Notes: generated by a model not told the origin, from the sequence alone. A DNA stretch of 64,000 nucleotides from Streptomyces sp. NBC_00286 (GCF_036173125.1 NZ_CP108054.1:9431501-9495500); one strand, 5' to 3'; shown: positions 44,710-53,604, counted from the first letter of the stretch. Numbers and translations: made by a program.

Positions 44710-45072
44710 TCAATCCGTATCGACGCAGGACCCGCGGGAAGCGACGATCCACAGCACGCGGTCAAAGACGAACCCCAGGATGCCCAAGGTAATGATCCCG
44801 ACGAAGACCCAGTTGATGCGCTCGTAGTTGCGGGACGTCCAGATCAGCGAGCCGAGCCTGACCTGGGCGGCGACGATCTCGGCGGAGACGATGGTCAGGA
44901 AGCTGTTGCCCATGGCCAGGCGAGCTCTGGTGACGATGTACGGCACGGTCGACGGCAGCACGATCCCCTGCAGGATCTGTCGGCGGCTCGCGCCCAGACT
45001 CGCCGCCGCCGCAGTCTCGACCCGCTCACAGCCATCACGCAGGCGCTCGTGTTGAACGTGACGATGGGCCCG
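44710..45072 (-). pseudogene. ABC transporter permease (SsuC/TauC-like), C-terminal remnant with frameshift
   Basis: On the minus strand one frame reads GPIVTFNTSACVMAV (45070-45025), and a second frame continues ETAAAASLGASRRQILQGIV, LPSTVPYIVTRARLAMGNSF and WTSRNYERINWVFVGIITLG. The EAA-type loop (ETAAAASLGASRRQ) identifies a nitrate/sulfonate-family permease. Only the last third remains, it is frameshifted near 45025, and its final residues run into the edge of the TnpB element. It is joined directly to an amidohydrolase remnant. Confidence 0.75.
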
Positions 45073-45390
45073 TCTCGACGGCGGTGCGGTAGCCCACGGA
45101 CAGACCACCCACGTCACGGGCCGTGGTGATGCCCGCGTCAAGGGTCTGCCGCATCCGCGTGGCCGTGTCCAACGTGACCAGAACGGGGTCGAGTTCGGCG
45201 CGACGACCGGGCGGCGAGCCCTGCGCATAGGCGAGATGGACATGGCAGTCGAAGAAGCCGGGCAGCACCGTACGGCCCCCGGCGTCGACTGTCCGCGTCG
45301 GCGTGACGTCCTCGGGCGCCGAAGCGGCGGGGCCGGCGTAGGTGATGGTTCCCTCGGCGTCGATGCGACACCGGGTGTACGGGCTAGCCC
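45065..45390 (-). pseudogene. Metal-dependent amidohydrolase, N-terminal remnant
   Basis: The minus strand encodes DAEGTITYAGPAASAPEDVT, VDAGGRTVLPGFFDCHVHLA and TATRMRQTLDAGITTARDVG, ending at YRTAVETG. The FDCHVHL metal-binding motif is diagnostic of amidohydrolase family 1. The first beta strand is missing on one side, and about 300 residues are missing after 45070, where permease sequence begins. Both breakpoints are abrupt. Confidence 0.8.
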
Positions 45391-45391
45391 T

Positions 45392-46042
45392 ACCCACCTG
45401 TCGACGGGCGTGCCCACCGAGGGCAGCCGTTGGAGGCTGCGCAGCCTGGACTCGCTCCAGTGCGCCAGGATCGAGGCGGCCCTGCCCGCGCCACCGGCCG
45501 CTGTCGAGCCCACAGGATGGGACGGCCTCGACGCGCGGCTCATGGAACTGCTGGGCACCGACGGCCGGATGTCCCTGCGCGAACTGGCGGCGGCGACGGT
45601 AGCGGGCCTGACAACGGTCCGCCGCAGACTCCAGTCTCTGCTCGCCTCACGGGTGAGCCTGCGCTGTGACCTGGCCCGACCCCTGTCCGGCTGGCCGTTG
45701 TCCGCGGTGTACTTCGCGTCCGTACCCGGCCAGTACCTGGCGGAGACCGTACGGGTGCTGTCCGGTGTGCGGGAGGTCCGGTCGTGCGCGATCACGGCGG
45801 GACCCCACAACCTCGTCATCGACGTCTGGCTGCGTGAGCTGGCCGACGTCCACACCTTCGAGGCACACCTCTCGCGCCGGCTGCCCCGCCTGGCCATCGG
45901 CGACCGGTCCGTGGTCCTGCGCACGGTCAAGCACATGGGCCGGCTGCTGGACAGCGACGGCCGCTGCGTGGGCGTCGTACCGCTGCGGAACCCGCAGGGC
46001 CCTGAGCCGTCCGCCTCAGGCTCGGACCTCTGCGTGGGATAG
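45392..46042 (+). pseudogene. Lrp/AsnC-family regulator lacking its N-terminal half
   Basis: The frame encodes an AsnC helix-turn-helix (GLDARLMELLGTDGRMSLRE, LAAATVAGLTTVRRRLQSLL) and a ligand-binding domain (VYFASVPGQYLAETVRVLSG, RSCAITAGPHNLVIDVWLRE). Before it lie only about 45 residues that look like the end of a preceding domain (SLDSLQCARIEAALPAPPAA). Many Streptomyces Lrp proteins carry two tandem HTH-AsnC units; here the first is lost at the junction with the amidohydrolase remnant. A GTG at 45410 could still start a 210-residue protein, so it may be partly functional. Confidence 0.65.
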
Positions 46043-47164
46043 CGGGAGCCCGTACACGCGGCAGGCGTTGTCGCGCCCCATCCACCTGCTGATCCGGAGC
46101 GCGTCGGGCAGGCTCATCTCGTCGGCGTCCACCCGGTCCTGGAGCAGCCCCGCCAGTCCGTGCCGGAAGGCGAGAGCACCGAGATGGTAGAACTCCGCGA
46201 CTCCGTAGGCGTCGGAGCTGTAGAGCAGTTTGCGGAACGGGGTGATCTCGAGCGCCTCCTCCAGGATCGCCCGGGCCCGCGCGGGGCCGACGTAGTGCAG
46301 GGTGAGACCGACATCGAGGTACACCTGCTCGAAGACCGTCGCCAGGTAGGCGGCCTGGCGCTGATAGGGCCAGCAGTGCAGGAGCAGCACTGGAATGGTG
46401 CCAGAGGTCAGGTGCAGCCAGTCGGTCAGGAGGGTCGGATCCACCCGGTGCATCCGGATGTCGCTGTCCCCGAAGCCGGTGTGCAGCTGGAGCGGCAGCC
46501 CGAGGTCCACGGCGGTCCACAGCAAGTGCCGTACGAGGACCGGGTCGTCCAGGCGTCCGCCGCGCGCGAGCCACCGCCGGGCCGCCCCGGTGACCTCCGG
46601 GTCCGAGGGGCGAACCGGGTCCAGGTCGAAGCCGGTGCGGTAGGCGGCCACCGACTTCACCGCGACGACGCCCGGCCGCCGTATGGCATCCCACGCCGCC
46701 GCCCGGAAGACGTCCGCGTACGCGTCCGGCTCGACCCCCTCCGCCGCCACGGCCTCGGCGACGCTCTCCAGCCGTACGACCTCGTACGCGGCCCCGCCGA
46801 CGACCTCGGCCAGTTCCCGCGGCGTGGTGAGGCGACCTGGCGCGAACCCGGTGTCCACACAGAACACGTCCGTGCCCGCGGCGGCGAGAAAGCGCCGGTC
46901 GACCTCGTGCCGGCCCAGTTCGGCCCGCCGGGCGAGGTACTCCTCGGGCGGTGCGTGGCGCGGCAGGTCCAGCAGGGGAGCGCAGTGGCGGCGGATCGCC
47001 ACGCCGACAGGGCTGTCGAACGGTGAGATCCCGGGCCAGGTCCCGCCCTCGGTGATCAGCGACTCGAAGCGCTCGCGGTCCGGGTCGGCGGTGACGACAC
47101 CATGGCAGTGGTGGTCCACCAACCGCAGCGCGGCGAGCGTCTCTTGGACGGGTCCGGCGCGCAT
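46016..47164 (-). CDS. Amidohydrolase-family protein (FluG N-terminal-like)
   Basis: A 382-residue TIM-barrel hydrolase. Metal-binding motifs are DHHCHGVV near residue 20, LQLHTGFGDSD near 235, VLLLHCWPYQRQAAYLATVF near 270 and LLYSSDAYGVAEFYHLGALA near 320. It starts one base after the stop of the glutamine synthetase-like gene, so the two form an operon. In fungal FluG these two activities are fused as amidohydrolase then glutamine-synthetase domains. The reaction is unknown; hydrolysis of a gamma-glutamyl or amide product is plausible. Its 3' end overlaps the opposing Lrp fragment by 27 bases. Confidence 0.85.
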   Translation of the reverse strand: MRAGPVQETLAALRLVDHHCHGVVTADPDRERFESLITEGGTWPGISPFDSPVGVAIRRHCAPLLDLPRHAPPEEYLARRAELGRHEVDRRFLAAAGTDVFCVDTGFAPGRLTTPRELAEVVGGAAYEVVRLESVAEAVAAEGVEPDAYADVFRAAAWDAIRRPGVVAVKSVAAYRTGFDLDPVRPSDPEVTGAARRWLARGGRLDDPVLVRHLLWTAVDLGLPLQLHTGFGDSDIRMHRVDPTLLTDWLHLTSGTIPVLLLHCWPYQRQAAYLATVFEQVYLDVGLTLHYVGPARARAILEEALEITPFRKLLYSSDAYGVAEFYHLGALAFRHGLAGLLQDRVDADEMSLPDALRISRWMGRDNACRVYGLPLSHAEVRA

Positions 47165-47165
47165 G

Positions 47166-48569
47166 TCAGTAGATCCAGCGGTACGCCGCCGCCACCTGCC
47201 CGTCGTCCAGCCCGGCCACCGCCGCGATCTCGCCGAGGCGCACGGCGATCACGGCGTCGGCCAGGACCGGTTCGAGCGCGGCGCGCAGCGGTTCGTCCTT
47301 GCGGAACTCCTCTACTGCCTCGTCCAGCGATGTCGGCAGGCGGCGTACGCCCCGGATTGCCGCCTCCTCGGCGCCGAACCGCGCCGGATCTCCGGTGATC
47401 TCGTCGGGCAGGGCCGCGGACGACTCCAGGCCGTCGAGTCCGGCGGCGACGAGGCAGCCGAGCGCGAGATACGGGTTGGCGGCGAGGTCGACGGGCTTCA
47501 CCTCCAGGTTCGCCGCCTGGTCGCGACGGCCCGCCGTGCCGGTGATGACGCGCACCGCGGATTCGCGGGTCTCGCGGCCCCAGGCGGTGAACACCCCGGC
47601 CCACTGCGAGGGTTTGAGCCGCAGATAGCTGGCCGGGCTCGGTGCGGTCACGGCCGTCAGCGCCGGCAGATGCGCGATCAGTCCGGCGGCGAACGACTCC
47701 GCCTCGGCCGTCATGCCGTACCGGCCCTCGCCGCCGGAGTGCAGGTTTCTGCCCTCGCGCCAGGCGGAGAGATGGACATGGCCGCCGTTGCCGACGCCCT
47801 CGGCGAAGACGGCCGGGGCGAACGAGACCCTGAGGCCGTGCCGCTGTGACACCGCCCGGATGGTCTGCCGTACGAGCACGCTACGGTCGGCCGCGGCGAC
47901 CGGGTCGAGCGCGCCCACCGAGAGCTCGAACTGACCGGCCGCGTACTCGGGATGCAACTGGTCGACATCCACCCCCTGGGCGGCCAGTGCGGACATCAAC
48001 TCGGCGGTGCAGTCGCTCAGTTCGACCTGCCGGGTGGCGCCGTACGCAGGGCCCGACACTGCGGGCACGAAGTCGTCACCGGGGGCCGATCCCTGTCCGA
48101 CCGCCCACTCGATCTCGATGCCCGCCTTGAACGAGATCCCGTGCCGTTCAGCGGCGTCGGCGACGATCCGGCGCAGAAAGGTCCGGCCGCACCCCGGATG
48201 CCGCTCACCTTCCTGCGTGACCCGGTCCACCGGGGCCCATGCCCAGCCGGGCTGCCCGGACAGGACGACCAGGTGATCGAGATCGGGGTACAGGCGAAGA
48301 TCGCCGTCAGGTGAGCCGAGTACGTCGGTGGAGACGATGGAGTCGTTCGCCAGGAACGTGTCGAACACCGGCGACATACCGACACCCCACGCGGCGGCCG
48401 AGGCGAGCTTGGCCGTCGGGATCGTCTTCACCCGGCCGATGCCCGCGGTGTCGACATAGGCGAGGACGATGCCGTGCACACCCCGCCCGGTCAGCTCCGC
48501 GCTCAGCGCGGTGGCCCGCTCGACATCGCCCGGGCGCCCGCCGGGAACGGGATCGGCAAGGGTGGTCAT
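47166..48569 (-). CDS. Glutamine synthetase-family ligase (FluG C-terminal/GlnA4-like)
   Basis: A 467-residue GS-fold protein. Characteristic segments are FKAGIEIEWAVGQ (metal-binding glutamates), LHPEYAAGQFELSVG, GNGGHVHLSAWREG (metal histidine) and the ligand loop SYLRLKPSQWAGVFTAWGRE. The usual adenylylation motif of GlnA is absent, so it is probably a gamma-glutamyl ligase for an amine other than ammonia, as in Streptomyces GlnA3/GlnA4. GAGGAGG lies five bases before the ATG at 48567-48569. It is the first gene of a two-gene operon and divergent from a P450. Confidence 0.88.
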   Translation of the reverse strand: MTTLADPVPGGRPGDVERATALSAELTGRGVHGIVLAYVDTAGIGRVKTIPTAKLASAAAWGVGMSPVFDTFLANDSIVSTDVLGSPDGDLRLYPDLDHLVVLSGQPGWAWAPVDRVTQEGERHPGCGRTFLRRIVADAAERHGISFKAGIEIEWAVGQGSAPGDDFVPAVSGPAYGATRQVELSDCTAELMSALAAQGVDVDQLHPEYAAGQFELSVGALDPVAAADRSVLVRQTIRAVSQRHGLRVSFAPAVFAEGVGNGGHVHLSAWREGRNLHSGGEGRYGMTAEAESFAAGLIAHLPALTAVTAPSPASYLRLKPSQWAGVFTAWGRETRESAVRVITGTAGRRDQAANLEVKPVDLAANPYLALGCLVAAGLDGLESSAALPDEITGDPARFGAEEAAIRGVRRLPTSLDEAVEEFRKDEPLRAALEPVLADAVIAVRLGEIAAVAGLDDGQVAAAYRWIY

Positions 48570-48720
48570 ATGTCCTCCTCGGCGAGGTTGATCCGATCCT
48601 CACGTGGATACCGCACCCGGACAACTCCCCCTGTCCGGCCTGAGGTATGGTCCCCACCGGTCAGTAACAAAACCGAACGGTCGCCCGCCGTTACGGAGAG
48701 TGTCGGAGGGCCGCAACACG

Positions 48721-50121
48721 ATGGAATCCCAGCTTGGCGACGGCGCATCCGCGGACCTGGACGACACACGGCTCGAGGCGCTGAACCCGCAGCCGCTGCT
48801 GACCCGGGACTACGAGACGCGCCCCGCGCTCGTCTACGAAGGGCTGAGGCAGCAGCACGGCCCCGTCGCGCCCGTCGATCTGCTCGGTGTGCCCGCCTGG
48901 CTGGTGCTGGGATACCGCGAGTCCCTCCAGGTGCTTCAGGACGACGACGGCTGGCCGAAGGGTCTGGAGAACTGGCGGGCCCGTACCGAGGGCAGGGTGC
49001 CCGCCGACTGGCCGCTCGGGCCCTCGCTCGAGGTCAACCACGTACTGATTCAGGGCGGTTCGGGGTACCGGACGCTGCGGACCGCGTGGGACGCCGCGCT
49101 CAAGCCGTTCCAGGACCCGCGCCACCCGCAGGCGAAGCGCCTCCGGACGGCCGTCACCGCGTACGCCGACGAACTGATCACCCTCATCGCCCAGGGCGGC
49201 GGCACGGGTGTGGCGGACCTGTCCGCGCAGTTCTCGCGACCGCTGCCGCTGATGGTGGCCAGCCATCTGTTGGGCTTCCCCGGCTCGCAGGGTGACGACG
49301 CGCTGATGGACATGTGGCGCGTACTGGACGCGGGCCCGGACGCCGAACCCGCCCTGGAGCGGCTGCTGGAGACGCTGGCCGAACTCGCGGCGGCGAAGCT
49401 GAAGGAACCGGGGGACGACTTCCCCTCGTACCTGCTGGCCGCGCACCCGGATCTTTCCCTCGACGAACTGGCCCGCGAACTGTTCATGCTCCTCGGCATG
49501 ACGTCCGACCACGTCGGCATCCTCGTCTCCAACACCGTGGTCGAAGTCGTGTCGGGAGAGGGCGGTGTACGGGCCAGCCTGTCCGCCGGGATGGTCAGGG
49601 AGGCCATGAACCGGGCGGTCATGCGCAAGCCGCCGCTGGTGAACTTCGTGCCGCGGTTCGCCGCCAAGGACACCCCGCTCGGCAACTACACGATCCGCGC
49701 GGGCGACCCGGTGTGGGTCTCCTCGGCCGCCGCACACGCCGACCCGCTCTTCGCCGAACACGTGGAGGGGAGCACCACGATCAGCACCCGCGCCCACCTG
49801 TCGTGGGGTGCGGGCCGCCGCCAGTGCCCCGCCCGGGAGCTGGCCTCGACCGTGGCGGCGGTGGGCGTGAGCCGCCTCTTCGAACGGTTCTCCGACCTGG
49901 CCCTCGCCCTCCCCGCCGACCAACTCCCTTGGCGCGCCTCCCCGTTCATGCGCGGCCTGCGCTCCCTGCCCGTACGGTACGAACTCGCCTCACCGGCCGA
50001 GCAACCGGCGTCCGCCGCTCCTGGACCGGAGGCGGCCGGACCGGTGGTGCCGGACCCGTCCGCCCGGCAACGCTCATCGCTCTGGCGGTACCTGACGGGG
50101 CTGATCCGCGCGGGCCGTTGA
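48721..50121 (+). CDS. Cytochrome P450 lacking the EXXR motif
   Basis: A 466-residue P450. The heme loop HLSWGAGRRQCPARELA keeps the axial cysteine. The I-helix region LFMLLGMTSDHVGILVSNTV lacks the usual acid-Thr pair. In the K helix, at the EXXR position before the conserved PP, the sequence is REAMNRAVMRKPPLVNF, so RAVM replaces ExxR. Loss of EXXR is known from the CYP157 family of Streptomyces, which this protein resembles in general layout. The ATG at 48721 follows GGAGGG by about ten bases. The Pro/Ala-rich C-terminal tail is long. No ferredoxin gene is adjacent. Confidence 0.88.
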   Translation: MESQLGDGASADLDDTRLEALNPQPLLTRDYETRPALVYEGLRQQHGPVAPVDLLGVPAWLVLGYRESLQVLQDDDGWPKGLENWRARTEGRVPADWPLGPSLEVNHVLIQGGSGYRTLRTAWDAALKPFQDPRHPQAKRLRTAVTAYADELITLIAQGGGTGVADLSAQFSRPLPLMVASHLLGFPGSQGDDALMDMWRVLDAGPDAEPALERLLETLAELAAAKLKEPGDDFPSYLLAAHPDLSLDELARELFMLLGMTSDHVGILVSNTVVEVVSGEGGVRASLSAGMVREAMNRAVMRKPPLVNFVPRFAAKDTPLGNYTIRAGDPVWVSSAAAHADPLFAEHVEGSTTISTRAHLSWGAGRRQCPARELASTVAAVGVSRLFERFSDLALALPADQLPWRASPFMRGLRSLPVRYELASPAEQPASAAPGPEAAGPVVPDPSARQRSSLWRYLTGLIRAGR

Positions 50122-50240
50122 TGCCCGAGCCGGACTCGCTACGGGTGGTTGTGGTCACAACCGGCATGATCGGCGCCGTACATGCCGCCGCACGCCCCTC
50201 CTCGGCCTCGGCTCGGTCGGCTCGCCGATGAGATCGATGA

Positions 50241-50280
50241 GGGGCCCGCCAATCGAGCAGCGCAGCTCATGGCGGGCCCC
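50241..50280. terminator. Strong hairpin terminator between convergent genes
   Basis: GGGGCCCGCCA at 50241-50251 pairs perfectly with TGGCGGGCCCC at 50270-50280 around an 18-base loop. It lies between the P450 stop (50121) and the DUF1097 gene stop (50285), so it can end transcription from both sides. Confidence 0.75.
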
Positions 50281-50284
50281 GTGC

Positions 50285-50866
50285 TCAGGCGCGTGCTTCG
50301 CTGGCCGAAGGTGTCACCTCCCCGGTCTCGCGTATGTCGGGCTCGGCTGCCGTGGCTGGTGGGGCGAACATCAGCCGCAGTCCGAGAGTGGCCGCGAGCG
50401 GGCCGAGAGCGCACATCGCGGCGGCGCTGACGAAGGCGGCGCCCAGATTCCCCGCGTCATAGCCGAATCCGCCGAAGTACGTGGCGAAGGTCGATGCGAA
50501 GCCGAAGAACATCGCCGGGATGAGAGCGAACGGCTTCAGCCGACCGGTTGCCAGCAGGGTGCCGTTGACGAAGAAGATCACCACGCCCAGCGCCAGGGTC
50601 TGGGCGAACGACCCGGTGCCGAACATCGTGCCCGTCTCCCGGTTGAGCAGGACGGCCACCACCGCGAACCCCGCCCCTGTCGTGGTGGCGGTGATCATGG
50701 AGATGGCGTTGGCGATGCTCGGGCCGCCCTGCATGAACGTTCCAGCCCAGGTGATGAAGATCGCCCAGGTCGGCATGTTGAGCGGGCTCATCAGCAGGAA
50801 GACGGTGGCGAAGGCGATGATCGAGGCGCTGACCTCGTGCGGCAGTCTGATGCGTCCGTTGCTCAT
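50285..50866 (-). CDS. DUF1097-family membrane protein
   Basis: A 193-residue protein with six hydrophobic segments, such as VSASIIAFATVFLLMSPLNM, GPSIANAISMITATTTGAGF and GVVIFFVNGTLLATGRLKPF. Glycine-rich YFGGFGYDAGNLG precedes the last helices. The ATG at 50864-50866 lies two bases after the stop of the alpha/beta hydrolase gene. It is the last gene of the formamidase operon. The family is of uncharacterised transport-like proteins; uptake of an amide or export of a product would fit the context but is inference. Confidence 0.75.
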   Translation of the reverse strand: MSNGRIRLPHEVSASIIAFATVFLLMSPLNMPTWAIFITWAGTFMQGGPSIANAISMITATTTGAGFAVVAVLLNRETGTMFGTGSFAQTLALGVVIFFVNGTLLATGRLKPFALIPAMFFGFASTFATYFGGFGYDAGNLGAAFVSAAAMCALGPLAATLGLRLMFAPPATAAEPDIRETGEVTPSASEARA

Positions 50867-50868
50867 GG

Positions 50869-51903
50869 CTACGCCAATCCGCCCGGCTTGGCCAGCAGTT
50901 CCTTGATACCCGTGTCGATGAACTCGGTGTCCTTGGGGCTGCTGCCGCCGCCGGCGAAGTGGCCCCAGATGCCGGGGATCACCCGGAGTTCGGCGCCCGG
51001 CATGTGGCTGACGGCCCAGGCCTCGTCCTCCGGCGGGAAGTAGAGGTCCTTCTCGGCGGGCATGTCCAGCGTGGTCGCTTTGATGGAGGCCAGCGCCGCC
51101 TCGGTGTTCCCGTCGAAGCCGGGGGTGAGCCCGACGTCGCCGTTCTGCCAGGTCCAGAGCATGGTGAGCAGGTTGTTGGGGTCGCGGCCGTCGAGGAAGA
51201 AGCCCTCCCAGAAGCCGACCAGGAAGTCCTCCAGGGAGGTGTAGCCGAGCTTCTCGTACTCCTTCTCCCAGTAGAACGCCTGCGAGAAGCCCCATCCCGC
51301 GTACACCCGGGCGAGCGCGCGCAGTCCGGTGGTCGGCCACTTCTCCGCGTCGTACCAGCCGCCGTTGTACACCGCGTCGGCGGTCAGCGCGGCCTTGACG
51401 CCCTCCAGGAAGACCTTGTTGTGGAGGCTGGTGCGCGGGGAGCCGCAGAAGGGGGCGATCCGCTCGACCATCTCCGGGTAGCTGACGGCCCATTGGAAGG
51501 TCTGCCCGGCGCCCATCGACCAGCCGGTCACGAGCTGGATCTTCTCGATGCCGAACTCCTCGGTGACCAGCTTGTGCTGGGCCTCGATCTGGTCGTACAC
51601 CGTGATGTCGGGGAAGCGGGCGCGGTCGTACGGCGGCGGGGTGTTGCTCGGCGAGGTGGACAGGCCGTTGCCGAGCATGTTCGGGACGATGATGAAGTAC
51701 TCGGCCGGGTCGAGGGCCATGCCGGGGCCGATGAGCCACTCGTTGTCCCAGTGGCGGCCGGAGTACCAGGTCGGGTAGACGATCACGTTGGACTTGTCCG
51801 CGTTGAGCTCGCCGTACGTGGTGTAGGCGAGGTGCGCGCCGCGCAGTGTGGCGCCGCTCTGGGTGGTGAAGTCGCCCAGCTGGAAGGTGAGATGGTCACT
51901 CAT
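50869..51903 (-). CDS. Alpha/beta-hydrolase (homoserine O-acetyltransferase-like fold)
   Basis: A 344-residue alpha/beta-hydrolase. The nucleophile elbow is LVTGWSMGAGQTFQWA (Gly-x-Ser-x-Gly), the family oxyanion strand is VIVYPTWYSGRHWDNE, and the catalytic His probably lies in IPGIWGHFAGGG. The PNMLGNGLSTSPSNTPPPYD segment matches MetX-like proteins, but the large MetX lid is altered, and members of this branch are often amide or ester hydrolases. The ATG at 51901-51903 lies 20 bases after fmdA, so it probably acts in the same amide pathway. Confidence 0.82.
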   Translation of the reverse strand: MSDHLTFQLGDFTTQSGATLRGAHLAYTTYGELNADKSNVIVYPTWYSGRHWDNEWLIGPGMALDPAEYFIIVPNMLGNGLSTSPSNTPPPYDRARFPDITVYDQIEAQHKLVTEEFGIEKIQLVTGWSMGAGQTFQWAVSYPEMVERIAPFCGSPRTSLHNKVFLEGVKAALTADAVYNGGWYDAEKWPTTGLRALARVYAGWGFSQAFYWEKEYEKLGYTSLEDFLVGFWEGFFLDGRDPNNLLTMLWTWQNGDVGLTPGFDGNTEAALASIKATTLDMPAEKDLYFPPEDEAWAVSHMPGAELRVIPGIWGHFAGGGSSPKDTEFIDTGIKELLAKPGGLA

Positions 51904-51923
51904 GGGGCTGCCTTTCGGGACGT

Positions 51924-53171
51924 TCAGGAGGTGACGGCGCACTGGCCGCGGTCGGCTTTTCTCGGGCCCTCGGCCGTCGGCCGGATGTCGAAGTCGAAGA
52001 TCGCCGTGGGGAGGTAGAGGGTGCTGCACGCGTTGGGGATGTCCACGACGCCGCTGAGCCGGCCCTCGATCGGGGCCGAGCCGAGCAGAAGGTAGGCCTG
52101 CTCGCCGCTGTAGCCGAAGGACATCAGGTAGTCGACGGCGTTGAGACAGGCGTTTTTGTACGCCATCGTCGCGTCGAGGTAGTGGTTGGTGTCGGTTTCG
52201 TGGTCGACGGAGATGCCGACGAACGAGATGAACTCGGTGTACTGGGGCGCGACGTTGCCGGGCATGAAGATCGGGTTGGTCGTCACCCCGTACTTCTCCA
52301 TGCCGCCCTTGATCAGATCGACGTGCAGGTCGATGAAGCCGCCCATCTCGATGGCGCCGCAGAAGGTGATCTCGCCGTCGCCCTGACTGAAGTGCAGGTC
52401 GCCGCCGGAGAGCAGGGCTCCGGGCACGAGGACGGGATAGAAGACCCGCGAGCCGCGGGTGAAGTTCTTGATGTCGTGGTTGCCGCCGTTCTCCCGGGCC
52501 GGGACTGTACGGGCGCCTTCGGCGGCGATACGGGAGGCCGTCTCGCCGTCCGCCGTGCCGGCCAGCGAGTTGTCGGCGAGCGGAGGCAGCGCGAGCGCCG
52601 GAACCCGGTGCGGATCGGTGTCGATGAGGGCCTGCTCGCGGGCGTTCCAGCGGGCCAGCAACTCGGCGGAGGGCGCGGTGCCGAAGAGGCCGGGGTGGGT
52701 GATGCCGGTGTAGCGGACGCCGGGGATGTGCCGGGAGGTGGCCTGCTGGCCGTGGAAGTCCCAGACGGCCTTGTACGAGTCGGGGAAGCGGTCGGTGAGG
52801 AAGCCGCCGCCGTTGTTCTTGGCGAAGACGCCGGTGTAGCCCCAGCCTTGCCCGGAACCTTCTCCTTGCGACTGCGGTACGGGGCCCAGGTCGAGGATGT
52901 CCACGACGAGCAGGTCGCCGGGCTCGGCGCCCTCCACCGCGATGGGGCCGCTGAGCATGTGGGCGTGGGTGAGGTCGACGTCACGGACGTCGTTGGCCGA
53001 GTCGTTGTTGCCGATCTGGTTGTCGGTCCAGTCCCGGCACTCGATGCGGAAATCCGAGCCCGGCTTCACGGTGACGGCCGGCGGGATGTCGGGGTGCCAG
53101 CGGTTGTGGCCGGGGACCTTCTGGTCTCGCATGGACATGGCTTGGTCGACGCTGAAGACGACTTCGGGCAT
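51924..53171 (-). CDS. fmdA: Formamidase/acetamidase
   Basis: A 415-residue member of the FmdA/AmdA family that hydrolyses formamide or short amides to the acid and ammonia. Diagnostic stretches are GHNRWHPDIPPAVTVKPGSD, VDLTHAHMLSGPIAVEGAEP, GDLLVVDILDLGP, SGGDLHFSQGDGEITFCGAI and NACSTLYLPTAIFDFDIRP. Length is normal for the family. It lies 24 bases downstream of fmdB and upstream of the hydrolase and DUF1097 genes on the same strand. A cytosolic nitrogen-scavenging role is likely. Confidence 0.93.
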   Translation of the reverse strand: MPEVVFSVDQAMSMRDQKVPGHNRWHPDIPPAVTVKPGSDFRIECRDWTDNQIGNNDSANDVRDVDLTHAHMLSGPIAVEGAEPGDLLVVDILDLGPVPQSQGEGSGQGWGYTGVFAKNNGGGFLTDRFPDSYKAVWDFHGQQATSRHIPGVRYTGITHPGLFGTAPSAELLARWNAREQALIDTDPHRVPALALPPLADNSLAGTADGETASRIAAEGARTVPARENGGNHDIKNFTRGSRVFYPVLVPGALLSGGDLHFSQGDGEITFCGAIEMGGFIDLHVDLIKGGMEKYGVTTNPIFMPGNVAPQYTEFISFVGISVDHETDTNHYLDATMAYKNACLNAVDYLMSFGYSGEQAYLLLGSAPIEGRLSGVVDIPNACSTLYLPTAIFDFDIRPTAEGPRKADRGQCAVTS

Positions 53172-53195
53172 GAACGGCCTCCAGAACAGGGGGAG

Positions 53196-53477
53196 TTATG
53201 GCTTGGGCAGCAGGGCATGCCGGGGGTCGGCGGGCGCAGCCGGACCACGGAGGGTCGCGGGCACTTCGCCGACGACGCGCGGTTCGTGGGCGCTGGCCTC
53301 CTGGGCGTGCAGGGCGCGGGACAGGGGAGCGGGGGTGCGGGTGAGCATCGGGGCGGTGAAGACCCTGCGGGCCTGGTCTCCGCACGCCTCGCACGGTTCT
53401 TGGGGGAGGGCGCGGCCCATCGGACGGATCACGTCGAAGGTGCCGCAGCCCGGGCAGCGGTATTGATACGTGGCCAT
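53196..53477 (-). CDS. fmdB: FmdB-family zinc-ribbon protein
   Basis: A 93-residue protein beginning MATYQYRCPGCGTFDVIRPM, with a second pair in EPCEACGDQARRVFTAP. This is the CxxC...CxxC zinc ribbon of FmdB, a putative regulator first noted beside formamidase. The C-terminal half is disordered and proline-rich. It is the first gene of the fmdBA operon. The leader upstream (53478-53560) contains a locally AT-rich stretch suited to a promoter. Confidence 0.88.
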   Translation of the reverse strand: MATYQYRCPGCGTFDVIRPMGRALPQEPCEACGDQARRVFTAPMLTRTPAPLSRALHAQEASAHEPRVVGEVPATLRGPAAPADPRHALLPKP

Positions 53478-53604
53478 GACGACCAACCTCCAAAAGCTTC
53501 GAGAAAAAACTATTTCCAACCGAAGCAATTGGGCAAGAGGGCGGCGCGTTACGTGCGTGTAAAAGAAAGGCCCACCGCAAGGCCCGCCACGGGGAGGGGG
53601 GCGG

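Noticed and set aside
43446-44716. CRISPR-associated Cas12 gene
   Set aside because: The RuvC plus zinc-finger protein is of TnpB size, and no direct-repeat array or cas genes are present.
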